Below, piece by piece: positions 41,425 through 50,451 of a stretch of 64,000 nt of DNA. Numbering within the stretch: the first letter of the stretch is position 1; each line of letters opens with the position of its first letter. Origin of the DNA: Pseudidiomarina indica. Its GTDB lineage: Bacteria > Pseudomonadota > Gammaproteobacteria > Enterobacterales > Alteromonadaceae. The DNA lies in contig NZ_FMXN01000001.1 of NCBI RefSeq assembly GCF_900104245.1, forward strand, positions 124,001 through 188,000, given 5' to 3'. The notes under the pieces are model-generated. The model made no database searches. It was given only the letters and a program-made list of their open reading frames with translations, and was not told where the DNA came from. A program made the translations under genes and the position numbers.

Positions 41425-41434
41425 GCTGCGCAAG
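41412..41434 (+). repeat. perfect hairpin with the stop codon as loop
   Basis: CTTGCGCAGC and GCTGCGCAAG flank TAA, the stop codon of the M14 gene. A U-run is missing, so it is probably a 3'-end stabiliser or weak terminator. Confidence 0.6.
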
Positions 41435-41504
41435 CTAGGTTATAACCCACAAAAATTAAATAATAAGAAGTATAAAATAACAACAAAACAACAAGGGGGT
41501 TACC

Positions 41505-43181
41505 TTGGACGCATTCAATAATTTTTTGTTGCTCCTTGATAGTTACCTAGGCTCGGCGGCATATTTTCCATTTGTGCTGTTGGGCGTAGGTGTTTTTTTC
41601 ACTTTCTATTTGGGTTTTCCACAAATTCGTTACTTTAAGCATGCTCTTAAAGTCGTGAGTGGTAAATTTGATAAAAAGGGTACAGATGGTGATACCACGC
41701 ACTTCCAAGCGTTAGCAACGGCGTTGTCTGGCACGGTAGGTACGGGGAATATTGGGGGCGTCGCATTGGCCATTTTCTTAGGTGGTCCGGCGGCGCTTTT
41801 TTGGATGTGGGTGACCGCATTCTTAGGGATGACCACCAAGTTTGTTGAGGTGACGTTATCTCATAAATATCGCGTAAAAACAGCTGACGGCACCATGGCA
41901 GGGGGCCCCATGTATTACATGGATCGTCGGTTGAACATGAAATGGCTGGCGGTGATTTTTGCGGTGGCAACAATTATCAGTTCCTTCGGAACTGGGAACA
42001 TGCCGCAAATTAATAATATTGCCCAAAGTATGCAAGCCAGCTTCGGTTTCGAACCCATGCTGGTTGGTGGAATTCTTGCCATCATTTTGGCCTTAGTCAT
42101 CATTGGTGGAATTACTCGAATTGCCGCCTTCACCTCACGCATTGTGCCGATCATGGCGATTATCTATATCATCGGCGCGCTGAGTGTCATTTTTTATAAT
42201 GTCGACCAAATCATTCCTTCATTCGTTGCGGTGTTTGCCGATGCCTTTACCGGTTCCGCGGCTACTGGCGGCTTCTTAGGGGCAACCTTCGCGTATGCCT
42301 TTAACCGAGGAGTGAACCGAGGGCTATTTTCAAACGAAGCTGGGCAAGGTTCTGCCCCCATTGCCCATGCGGCAGCCAAAGCCGAAGAGCCGGTGTCTGA
42401 AGGAATTGTGTCGATCCTAGAGCCATTTATTGACACCATCATTATTTGTACGCTAACAGGTTTAGTGATTTTAGCGTCTGGGGCTTGGAATCAGAAATAT
42501 GAAAACGTGTTCGCGCGCAGTGACATTGATATTATTTCCGGCCATTATTCCGACCAGAATGAGGCCGACCGCCAAACCCTTTATCATTATGTCAACGACA
42601 CGCAAGACAACACCATCCTCAAATACGATGGCGTGATTGAAGTGCGTGATGGGCGTCCCATCAATGACGGGTTTACTATCCTTCATGCTCGTTCTGTGGC
42701 TGAGAATGTCCGTTTTATTGTGGCAGGGGAAGATCCTTACAACGGGGTGCTACGAGTTGAACAGGGGCAATTGAAAAAGCAAGATATTACGATTGTCGGA
42801 GAATCCTTATTACACTCTGCGGCATTGACAGTAAAAGCTTTTAGCATGGGCTTTTTGGGGCAAAAAGGGGAGTATATTGTGCCCATCAGTCTCATGCTGT
42901 TTGCGTTTTCAACGGCTATCGCATGGTCCTATTATGGGGATCGGGCGGTCGTTTATTTATTCGGCCAACGGGGAGTGATGCCGTATCGAATTTTGTATGT
43001 GGCAGGATTCTTCGTAGCTTCCTTCACGGATACCACCTTGGTGTGGACTCTATCGTATGTCGCAATCGTCCTGATGACCTTACCAAACCTATTTGGAATC
43101 ATGTTGTTACGGCGAGAAATGAAAGATACGGTGAAAGCCTATTGGCAAGACTTTAATGCCGATAAAATCAAGAAAGATTAG
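41505..43181 (+). CDS. alanine/glycine:cation symporter (AGCS family) with an internal insertion
   Basis: 558 residues from TTG 41505, five bases behind AAGGGGG. The AGCS signature ([39 protein letters not shown]) and about ten membrane helices are present. A hydrophilic stretch of ~100 residues (about 328-430) interrupts the usual helix order, whereas E. coli YaaJ has 476 residues and only a short loop there. It imports alanine or glycine with Na+. It fits with ald and gdhB in this window. Confidence 0.92.
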   Translation: MDAFNNFLLLLDSYLGSAAYFPFVLLGVGVFFTFYLGFPQIRYFKHALKVVSGKFDKKGTDGDTTHFQALATALSGTVGTGNIGGVALAIFLGGPAALFWMWVTAFLGMTTKFVEVTLSHKYRVKTADGTMAGGPMYYMDRRLNMKWLAVIFAVATIISSFGTGNMPQINNIAQSMQASFGFEPMLVGGILAIILALVIIGGITRIAAFTSRIVPIMAIIYIIGALSVIFYNVDQIIPSFVAVFADAFTGSAATGGFLGATFAYAFNRGVNRGLFSNEAGQGSAPIAHAAAKAEEPVSEGIVSILEPFIDTIIICTLTGLVILASGAWNQKYENVFARSDIDIISGHYSDQNEADRQTLYHYVNDTQDNTILKYDGVIEVRDGRPINDGFTILHARSVAENVRFIVAGEDPYNGVLRVEQGQLKKQDITIVGESLLHSAALTVKAFSMGFLGQKGEYIVPISLMLFAFSTAIAWSYYGDRAVVYLFGQRGVMPYRILYVAGFFVASFTDTTLVWTLSYVAIVLMTLPNLFGIMLLRREMKDTVKAYWQDFNADKIKKD

Positions 43182-43204
43182 AATTAAGGCTGAACCCTCG
43201 ATGT

Positions 43205-43236
43205 GATAAACCCGCCATTGTTGCGGGTTTATCTTT
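43205..43236 (+). terminator. terminator after the AGCS symporter gene
   Basis: The stem GATAAACCCGC / GCGGGTTTATC with a seven-base loop is followed by a short T tract. Confidence 0.85.
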
Positions 43237-43316
43237 ATCGTCAGCGTGCATGAAGCTTGAATTTCAGCTTAATTTCTTTATATTGCGTCATTATAGTTGT
43301 GTTAAAAGAGGTCATC

Positions 43317-43649
43317 ATGGCACTAATCCAATGCCCTGGATGTAATAAACGAATGTCTGACACAATGGCGGAATGCCCCCATTGTCATTTTAAAATCGCA
43401 GGGCTCGATGAAGAGGGTCGGCATGAAGAGATACGACGAATTGCGGCAGCTAAACGCGATAAATTGATGAGTCAATCAATGCTTGCGTTGTTAATTGCTA
43501 TCGCTGCATTCACCTACTATTTTGTCCAGCAACCACTCCCGAAAAGCATGCCAGCAAACATTGCCTACGCATTGATGGTGATTGGTGTGGTCTGGTTTGT
43601 CGTGAATCGTATTCGTCTCATGTTGATTAAGCGAGATTTAAAACGATGA
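43317..43649 (+). CDS. zinc-ribbon protein with two membrane helices
   Basis: 110 residues from ATG 43317 behind AAAAGAGG. The N-terminal zinc ribbon (CPGC-x13-CPHC) is followed by a charged linker and two hydrophobic segments. The function is unknown. It overlaps yeaC by four bases and begins a compact operon running to prc. The ribbon may read a partner on the cytoplasmic face, which is inference. Confidence 0.75.
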   Translation: MALIQCPGCNKRMSDTMAECPHCHFKIAGLDEEGRHEEIRRIAAAKRDKLMSQSMLALLIAIAAFTYYFVQQPLPKSMPANIAYALMVIGVVWFVVNRIRLMLIKRDLKR

Positions 43650-43942
43650 AATTTAATGAGTTGATTGATTCCATTACCCCTGAGGTGTTTGAGCGACTAG
43701 TACGTGCTGTCGAGTTGGGGAAATGGCCTGATGGGGTCAAACTCACCGAAGAACAACGCGCTAACAGCATTCAATTAGTCACTGCTTATCAAGCACGGCA
43801 TTGTCCATCCGATGAAGTCTTTCGGGTTGGGGCAGATGGACAATTAGTGACACGTAGCAAGCGCGAGCTTAAAGCAGAGTTAAATCAAGAAGCAGCCATT
43901 GCTACTTTTCCTCTCAATAATCCCCATGAGGTTGATAAATAA
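43646..43942 (+). CDS. yeaC: DUF1315 family protein YeaC
   Basis: 98 residues aligning with E. coli YeaC: TPEVFERLVRAVELGKWPDG, LTEEQRANSIQLVTAYQARH and SKRELKAEL. The function is unknown in all species. In E. coli yeaC is beside msrB/gapA rather than msrC; here it precedes msrC by six bases. Confidence 0.88.
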   Translation: MKFNELIDSITPEVFERLVRAVELGKWPDGVKLTEEQRANSIQLVTAYQARHCPSDEVFRVGADGQLVTRSKRELKAELNQEAAIATFPLNNPHEVDK

Positions 43943-43948
43943 ACTTCT

Positions 43949-44416
43949 ATGCATACCACTGATTATGATTTATTGATCGAACAGGCGCGCGCTATTACTG
44001 CGGGAGAGCCTGATCTGATTGCTAACTTAAGTAACCTATCAGCATTAGTCTATGAGGTTTTGGCAGATGTAAACTGGGTCGGATTCTATTTAACACGAGA
44101 GCCTGAAACATTGGTCTTGGGGCCGTTTCAAGGTAAAGTGGCCTGTTTGCGAATCCCATTTGGCCGAGGTGTTTGTGGAACTGCTGCGGTCACTCGCGAA
44201 ACACAACGGGTGGTTGATGTCCATCAGTTTGAAGGCCACATTGCTTGTGATTCGGCGTCAAATTCAGAAGTGGTTGTTCCCCTAGTGGTGAATGACGAAG
44301 TGGTCGGGGTTTTTGATTTAGATAGCCCGAGCATTGGACGTTTTAGTGAAGCAGACGCAGAAGGCTTGAGCCGATTTGGTCGCTTTGTTGAACAGTTGAA
44401 TTGGCGCTCTTTATAA
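43949..44416 (+). CDS. msrC: free methionine-R-sulfoxide reductase (GAF domain)
   Basis: 155 residues, one GAF domain. Three cysteines characteristic of fRMsr are present: KVACLRIPFGRGVCGTA and HIACDSASNSE. It reduces free Met-R-sulfoxide with thioredoxin. It is directly upstream of the acidic protein and proQ-prc, as yebR(msrC)-proQ-prc in E. coli. Confidence 0.93.
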   Translation: MHTTDYDLLIEQARAITAGEPDLIANLSNLSALVYEVLADVNWVGFYLTREPETLVLGPFQGKVACLRIPFGRGVCGTAAVTRETQRVVDVHQFEGHIACDSASNSEVVVPLVVNDEVVGVFDLDSPSIGRFSEADAEGLSRFGRFVEQLNWRSL

Positions 44417-44429
44417 AGCCGAGTGAGCT

Positions 44430-44723
44430 ATGTATAGTGAATTTGACATTCAGACCTATTTGGTCAGTCAAAGTGATATGACCTTCTTCGAAGGTGAGGA
44501 AGAAGTGGCTGCCGATCAACTGAATGAAATGTTGCATTACATTGTTGACTACAGTGCAGCTGAGGATAGCCTTGAACAGCTTGAAGAAGTTGTTCGTCGC
44601 GTCTTGTTTGAGTGGATTGAAAATCCGGACTTACTTGAGCTAGACAGTGAAGAAATGCAGATTTTTATCCATGACCAATTAGCTGACGTACGTCAGCAGG
44701 AATTTAATGACGATGACGACTGA
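44430..44723 (+). CDS. very acidic small protein of unknown function
   Basis: 97 residues, rich in Asp and Glu and ending DDDD, largely helical by pattern, with no cysteines or membrane segment. I recognise no family. It starts 13 bases after msrC, and its last 17 bases overlap proQ in another frame, so proQ translation is likely coupled to it. The opposite charge to ProQ makes a physical interaction conceivable but unproven. Confidence 0.75.
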   Translation: MYSEFDIQTYLVSQSDMTFFEGEEEVAADQLNEMLHYIVDYSAAEDSLEQLEEVVRRVLFEWIENPDLLELDSEEMQIFIHDQLADVRQQEFNDDDD

Positions 44724-45390
44724 TGTAGTAAAACTCAAAACCACGAAAGATATTATCACTTACCTCGCCAAGAAGTTTCCTCAGTGCTTTAGTGTGGAAG
44801 GGAATGCGAAACCCCTTAAAATTGGTATTTTTGAAGATCTCGCCAACCAATTAGCAGAGGATGAACACGTCAGTAAGACTCGAATTCGGACAGCGCTCCG
44901 TAACTACACCAACAGTTGGCGCTATCTGCATAGCGTCAAAGTAGGGACCCAGCGCGTTGATTTGGACGGCAATCCCTGTGGTGAAATCACGCAAGAACAA
45001 CAACAGCATGCCGAGCAACAGTTAGCAGAATCGAAGGCCGCAGCGGCGGCCCGTGCCGCTGAACGTCGTCAGCAGCAAGGGGCCGACGAAGCGAAAGAGA
45101 CGCGGCGTAAACGCTCGTCTGCTCGGACCAATGTTCCATCTCGCAAAAAACGTCCTGCGACCCCAGCAAAACAGACTCAAGAAAAGCGCGATAAACCTGC
45201 CACCGCACCGTTGACAGCAGTCTCAGCTCAACAATTGCAGGTGGGGCAACAAGTGAAAGTGAAAGCGGGCAAAGTTCCCGTGTCGGGCCTTGTGAAAGAA
45301 GTTGAACGGGATGAAGTTCATGTGCAACTTCAAAATGGCTTAACGGTCAAAGTGGGTATTGCCGCAGTATTTGTTGCGAAACAGGAGTAA
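44707..45390 (+). CDS. proQ: RNA chaperone ProQ
   Basis: 227 residues. The N-terminal FinO-like domain (about 8-125, LAKKFPQCFSVEGNAKPLKIG) is followed by a lysine/arginine-rich linker and a C-terminal Tudor-like domain (VGQQVKVKAGKVPVSGLV). It binds structured RNAs and 3' ends. AGGA lies five bases before ATG 44707; ATG 44713 is a less likely start. prc follows by three bases, as in E. coli. Confidence 0.96.
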   Translation: MTMTTDVVKLKTTKDIITYLAKKFPQCFSVEGNAKPLKIGIFEDLANQLAEDEHVSKTRIRTALRNYTNSWRYLHSVKVGTQRVDLDGNPCGEITQEQQQHAEQQLAESKAAAAARAAERRQQQGADEAKETRRKRSSARTNVPSRKKRPATPAKQTQEKRDKPATAPLTAVSAQQLQVGQQVKVKAGKVPVSGLVKEVERDEVHVQLQNGLTVKVGIAAVFVAKQE

Positions 45391-45393
45391 TCA

Positions 45394-47469
45394 ATGATGA
45401 CCATGCGTGTAAAACGGAAAGGGGGGTTAGCCCTAACGATAGCGCTATTGCTTTCAGTAAGTGCCTACGCGTTGCCCCCAGCACACTCGGTAGATGAATT
45501 ACCGGCTCTTAAACCTGAACAGCAACATTCTGTTGCCAGTCACCGAGTCGCTCGTTTTTTCACTCGCGATCATTTTAAGCAAATGGAATTGGATAACGCC
45601 TTATCTGAAAAGATTCTAGCGCGTTATCTCGAAATGCTGGATTACAGCAAGATGTTTTTCCTAGCGGAAGACATTCAGCAAGCAGACGAATACAAACATT
45701 TGTTCGACGATATGATCTTAACCGGCAAACTGAATGGTGCTTATGCACTCTATCAGAAGTCGTTAGAACGTCGGTTTGAAATGTATTCGTATGCGTTAAC
45801 CTTACTCGATGAAGAAAAACCTTTTGACTTTGCGGTGCCGGGTGACAAGTTCCACTATCAACGTAAAGATGCGGAGTGGGCGACCTCAAAAGAGGAATTG
45901 CATGAGTTATGGCGCCAGCGCGTGAAGTTTGACGCATTGAGTTTAAAATTAACGGAAAAAGAGTGGCCTGACATCGTTGAAACCTTGGGCAAACGATATA
46001 ACAACGCACTCAAACGTCTTACCATGACCAATAGTGAAGATGTGTTCCAGACTGTGATGAATGCCTTTGCGCGCAGTGTTGAAGCTCATACCAGCTATTT
46101 ATCCCCTAGTAATGCGGAGCGTTTCCAGCAGGACATGAACTTGTCGCTAGAAGGAATCGGGGCCGTTTTACAAGCCGATTACGACTACACCGTTATTCGT
46201 AGTTTAGTTCCTGGTGGGCCGGCTGATAAAAGCGGTCAATTAGCGGTTGACGATAAAGTCGTGGGAGTTGCGCAAGGCGACGATAGCGATGCTGAGTTTG
46301 TTGATGTCGTGGGCTGGCGTTTGGATGACGTGGTCGAACTCATTAAGGGCCCGAAAGGCTCCACCGTGCAACTGCAAGTGTTAAAAAGCAATCAGAGTGC
46401 GGGCAGTCCGCCCCAAGTTATTTCCATTGTTCGAGACAAAGTAAAATTAGAAGATCGTGCAGCAAAACTTGAAGTGATGTCCCCCGAAGAAGGGGCTCAT
46501 ACGGATCGCAAACTGGGTGTGATCGCTATCCCGAGCTTCTATAACGGGGTGACTCGAGACGTTGAAAAACTCTTGGCAGAAGCGCAACAGCAAGGGGTTG
46601 AAGGGGTTGTGATTGACCTGCGCAGCAATGGTGGCGGCTCACTACCGGAAGCCATCTCACTAACTGGGTTATTCATTAAGCAAGGCCCCGTGGTTCAAAT
46701 TTTGGATAGTCGGAAACGCCGTGATGTTGGGAGTGATCAAGACGGTTACGTAGCATACGATGGCCCATTGTTTGTGATGGTTAATCGTTATAGTGCATCA
46801 GCGTCTGAGATTTTTGCAGCGGCCATGCAAGATTATGATCGTGCCATTATTGTGGGTGAAAACACCTATGGAAAAGGAACGGTTCAACATCATCGCTCGC
46901 TGCAAATGTATCCCTTTGATAATTACGACAATCCGTTAGGAAGCGTACAGTTTACAGTAGCCAAGTTCTATCGAATCAACGGCGGCAGCACTCAGATGGA
47001 AGGGGTGGTTCCTCATCTAAGTTTCCCTTCGGCCATCGATATGGAAGCTTTTGGAGAAAGCAGCCTTGAAAATGCGTTACCTTGGGATCAAATCCCGGCG
47101 TTAGATTACTCATCTTATAATGCGGTGGGTGCTGTTGATTGGACGGAATGGCAAGAACGGCTGAATCAGCAAATCCAAAGCAATTTAGAGTTTCAGTTTA
47201 TTCTGGAAGACTTTGACCAGTACCTAGCGGAAAAAGATAATACGTGGGTCAGCTTAGTTTTAGCGGAACGAAAAGCGGAACAGGCAGAAGAGGAAGCTAA
47301 AAAGCTTGCCAGAGCCAATGCTCGATTAAAGCTGAAAGGCCTGGAGCCGGTAGAAAAAATTGAGGATATCCCTACGGATATCGAATTGGATGACCCGTAT
47401 CTCAAAGAGTTGGTTCAGATTAGTTTTGCCCTGATTGATGCACAGCGAATTGCGATGAATCAGCGTTAA
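45394..47469 (+). CDS. prc: tail-specific protease Prc (Tsp)
   Basis: 691 residues with a signal peptide ending near SAYALP, a PDZ domain at about 250-345, and the S41 protease core. The catalytic Ser469 (RYSASASE) and Lys494 (YGKGTVQ) have the same 25-residue spacing as Ser452/Lys477 of E. coli. It degrades periplasmic proteins by their C-termini and trims FtsI and MepS. AGGAG precedes the ATG. Confidence 0.96.
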   Translation: MMTMRVKRKGGLALTIALLLSVSAYALPPAHSVDELPALKPEQQHSVASHRVARFFTRDHFKQMELDNALSEKILARYLEMLDYSKMFFLAEDIQQADEYKHLFDDMILTGKLNGAYALYQKSLERRFEMYSYALTLLDEEKPFDFAVPGDKFHYQRKDAEWATSKEELHELWRQRVKFDALSLKLTEKEWPDIVETLGKRYNNALKRLTMTNSEDVFQTVMNAFARSVEAHTSYLSPSNAERFQQDMNLSLEGIGAVLQADYDYTVIRSLVPGGPADKSGQLAVDDKVVGVAQGDDSDAEFVDVVGWRLDDVVELIKGPKGSTVQLQVLKSNQSAGSPPQVISIVRDKVKLEDRAAKLEVMSPEEGAHTDRKLGVIAIPSFYNGVTRDVEKLLAEAQQQGVEGVVIDLRSNGGGSLPEAISLTGLFIKQGPVVQILDSRKRRDVGSDQDGYVAYDGPLFVMVNRYSASASEIFAAAMQDYDRAIIVGENTYGKGTVQHHRSLQMYPFDNYDNPLGSVQFTVAKFYRINGGSTQMEGVVPHLSFPSAIDMEAFGESSLENALPWDQIPALDYSSYNAVGAVDWTEWQERLNQQIQSNLEFQFILEDFDQYLAEKDNTWVSLVLAERKAEQAEEEAKKLARANARLKLKGLEPVEKIEDIPTDIELDDPYLKELVQISFALIDAQRIAMNQR

Positions 47470-47482
47470 TTAGCCCATGCAC

Positions 47483-47513
47483 AAAAGAGTCGCAGTGAGC
47501 GGCTCTTTTAGTT
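47483..47513 (+). terminator. terminator after prc
   Basis: The stem AAAAGAGTCGC / GCGGCTCTTTT (one wobble) with a five-base loop lies 13 bases after the prc stop. Confidence 0.8.
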
Positions 47514-47553
47514 TAAATAATAATTAGAACAATATAAGAACGGACAACACCTC

Positions 47554-48936
47554 ATGCAAAACACTCCCTCCATTGCGAACCGTTGGTCGAGTCGCCTGCT
47601 ATTTATCCTCGTGTCTACTGCAGCTGCCGTCGGGTTAGGGAATATTTGGAAGTTTCCTTATATAGCGGGTGAGAATGGTGGTGGGGCATTCGTGATTGTG
47701 TATTTAATCTGCATCGCCATCATTGGGATTCCCGTCATGATTGCTGAGGTGTTGATCGGACGGCGAGGACGGCATACTCCCGGCTATTCAACATTGAAAC
47801 TAGCCAAAGAGTCAGGGCGCCATTCGGCCTGGCAAATTACCGGTTGGTTGGGGATGGCGACAGGTTTTTTGGTACTAAGCTTCTACACAGTCATCGCTGG
47901 ATGGGCTTTGGCTTATATCTTTGAAGCTGCCCAGGGAGCATTCACCGGTGCTACGGTGGCCGAAATTAATCAATTATTTGAGCAATTGACGGGCTCAGTC
48001 GAACGGTTAACGTTTTGGCACGCACTCATTATGTTGGGCGTCGCAATTGTGGTCGGTAAGGGCTTGCGCGAGGGGTTAGAACGAACGGTTTCGTGGATGT
48101 TGCCCTTAATGGTGCTGCTACTTATCGTGCTCTCCATTTATGCTGGCTACATTGGTGATTTTGGTGCTGCTGTGGCATTTATGTTTGCCCCAGACTTTAG
48201 CAAACTGACCATTGACAGTGTGTTGGTTGCGCTCGGACATGCCTTCTTTTCGCTCGGATTAGCCTCGGGCGTCGTGATTATGTATGGTGCCTATTTATCC
48301 AAATCCACCTCAATTATCGGGACGTCAATTTGGGTGGCCATTGCGGATACTGTGGTGGCACTCCTTGCAGGAATGGCAATTTTTCCAATTGTTTTTGGCA
48401 GTCAACTGGAACCAGGAGCAGGTCCAGGACTCATCTTCCAAACCCTCCCCATTGCATTTAGCCATATGCCCGGCGGCGCATTTGTCGGGACCTTATTCTT
48501 TATCATGCTCGTGATAGCAGCCTTTACTTCTGCCATTGCAATGATTGAATCAAGTGTGGCGTTTTGTGAAGAATGTTTTGGCTTAACTCGTTGGCGCGCA
48601 ACCTTCTTAGCTACGGGCACATTGTGGGCATTAGGCCAGCTTACTATTTACAGTTTCGGTGGTGCCAACTGGGCGCAATTGGGCTGGCAGATAGAAGGTA
48701 AAACTTTCGGCACTTTGTTTGACTTGATTGATTACGTGACCGGTTCGATTCTATTGCCTATTGGGGGCCTATTACTCGCCTTATTCGTCGGTTGGGTGAT
48801 GAAAACACAGTATACGCAAGATGAACTGAATACCGCATCGGTTCGATTTAAGGTTTGGCATTTTATCGTGCGTTATATTGCACCGATAGCAATTATTCTG
48901 ATTTTTTTACAACTGATCGGTATCATTCAGTTCTAA
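47554..48936 (+). CDS. sodium-dependent NSS-family transporter
   Basis: 460 residues with 11-12 membrane helices. The N-terminal helix 1 motif AAVGLGNIWKFPYIAGENGGGAF is that of LeuT-fold neurotransmitter:sodium symporters. It imports an amino acid or amine with Na+; the exact substrate is unknown. No strong Shine-Dalgarno is visible. nhaC follows by 21 bases, likely in one transcript. Confidence 0.92.
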   Translation: MQNTPSIANRWSSRLLFILVSTAAAVGLGNIWKFPYIAGENGGGAFVIVYLICIAIIGIPVMIAEVLIGRRGRHTPGYSTLKLAKESGRHSAWQITGWLGMATGFLVLSFYTVIAGWALAYIFEAAQGAFTGATVAEINQLFEQLTGSVERLTFWHALIMLGVAIVVGKGLREGLERTVSWMLPLMVLLLIVLSIYAGYIGDFGAAVAFMFAPDFSKLTIDSVLVALGHAFFSLGLASGVVIMYGAYLSKSTSIIGTSIWVAIADTVVALLAGMAIFPIVFGSQLEPGAGPGLIFQTLPIAFSHMPGGAFVGTLFFIMLVIAAFTSAIAMIESSVAFCEECFGLTRWRATFLATGTLWALGQLTIYSFGGANWAQLGWQIEGKTFGTLFDLIDYVTGSILLPIGGLLLALFVGWVMKTQYTQDELNTASVRFKVWHFIVRYIAPIAIILIFLQLIGIIQF

Positions 48937-48957
48937 TTTTTGGGTTTGAGAACAACT

Positions 48958-50436
48958 ATGCAAAATAATTTCACGACTGAGCAACGAGCTCCTTCATTGT
49001 TACAGGCGGCTATTCCGCTCATCGCGCTGATCATGATGCTGGTTTTGTCGGTGTATCTTTATGGTGAAGATGCGTCCTATGGTCCGAACCAAATTGCGCT
49101 ATGGCTTGCAGCAGGGGTCGCATTAGCTGTTGGTTTTTATAACAAATTCACGTGGGAGCAAATTGAGGAAGGTATCCGCGAAGGAATTTCCGTTGCTCTT
49201 GGCGCCATGCTCATTATTCTTGCAGTGGGCTCGCTCATTGGTACCTGGTTATTAGCAGGTACGGTTCCAAGTATGATTTACTATGGCTTGGAACTTCTTA
49301 ATCCAGCGTGGTTTTACGCTGCTTCAGCATTAATTTGTGGCATTATTTCCTTATCCATCGGGAGTTCATGGACGACGGCTGCCACCATTGGGGTGGCGCT
49401 CATGGGGGTTGCAGTAGGGATGGACCTGTCGCCGGCTATTACCGCGGGTGCCGTCGTTTCTGGCGCATATTTCGGGGATAAAATGTCACCGCTGTCGGAT
49501 ACCACCAACTTAGCGCCAGCTGTTGCTGGCACTGACTTGTTTGCGCATATTCGCTACATGTTTTATACCGCCGGTCCTGCATTTATCATCACTCTTATTG
49601 TGTTTGTGTTGTTGGGCTTTAATGCAGAAGCCTCCGTCAGCTTGCTGGAGCTTGAGCGCATGCAATTAGAGCTTCGCAATACCTTCAACATTGGCTGGGA
49701 AATGTTAATCCCGCTGATTGTGTTGTTGTACTTGGCTGCATCAAAGCGTCCTGCCTTGCCGACCGTATTTTTTGGCGCCTTGTTGGGCGGCGTGTGGGCC
49801 GTAATTTTTCAACCTGATGTTATCGCTAAGCTTGCGGGGCAATCGTCGGCAGCGGATGCCGAAGCAACACTAAAAGTTGTCTGGAATGCGTTAACCGATG
49901 GGGTCGTCATTGAATCAGGTTCTGCGGAGCTCGATAAGTTGCTTAGTGGTGGCGGTATGTCCAGTATGCTCAATACCGTTTGGTTGATTCTAAGTGCCAT
50001 GACATTTGGTGCCATTATGGAGAAATTAGGTCTCTTACAACGGCTAATTGAAGGGCTTTTAGGTTACATCAAAGGTGTTGGTGGATTAGTGACTGCAACC
50101 TTGTTTACCTGTTTTGGGGCGAACGTGTTAACCGCCGACCAATACATGGCCATTGTTTTACCGGGGCGGATGTTCCGTGAAGAATATGAACGACGAGGAT
50201 TGGATCCCCGCTTACTGTCACGAACCTTAGAAGACAGCGCCACCTTAACGTCCGCCTTGATTCCTTGGAATACTTGTGGGGCGTTCATGATGGCAACCCT
50301 CGGTGTCAGCCCCTTGGTGTATTTACCATTTGCCATGTTTAACTGGTTAACACCGTTGATTGCAATGTTTTATGCGTACACTGGAATTCGTATTTTACGC
50401 TTACCCAATCACTCAACGAAAGAAGTCGCAGCATAA
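48958..50436 (+). CDS. nhaC: Na+/H+ antiporter NhaC family
   Basis: 492 residues from ATG 48958; an in-frame TTG at 48940 has no support. About 11-12 helices and the NhaC segments (SIGSSWTTAATIGVALMG, GAYFGDKMSPLSDTTNLAPA) are present. It exchanges Na+ for H+; related proteins include MleN-type malate/lactate antiporters, so a carboxylate role is possible. Confidence 0.9.
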   Translation: MQNNFTTEQRAPSLLQAAIPLIALIMMLVLSVYLYGEDASYGPNQIALWLAAGVALAVGFYNKFTWEQIEEGIREGISVALGAMLIILAVGSLIGTWLLAGTVPSMIYYGLELLNPAWFYAASALICGIISLSIGSSWTTAATIGVALMGVAVGMDLSPAITAGAVVSGAYFGDKMSPLSDTTNLAPAVAGTDLFAHIRYMFYTAGPAFIITLIVFVLLGFNAEASVSLLELERMQLELRNTFNIGWEMLIPLIVLLYLAASKRPALPTVFFGALLGGVWAVIFQPDVIAKLAGQSSAADAEATLKVVWNALTDGVVIESGSAELDKLLSGGGMSSMLNTVWLILSAMTFGAIMEKLGLLQRLIEGLLGYIKGVGGLVTATLFTCFGANVLTADQYMAIVLPGRMFREEYERRGLDPRLLSRTLEDSATLTSALIPWNTCGAFMMATLGVSPLVYLPFAMFNWLTPLIAMFYAYTGIRILRLPNHSTKEVAA

Positions 50437-50451
50437 GTTCGAGGCGTCAGC

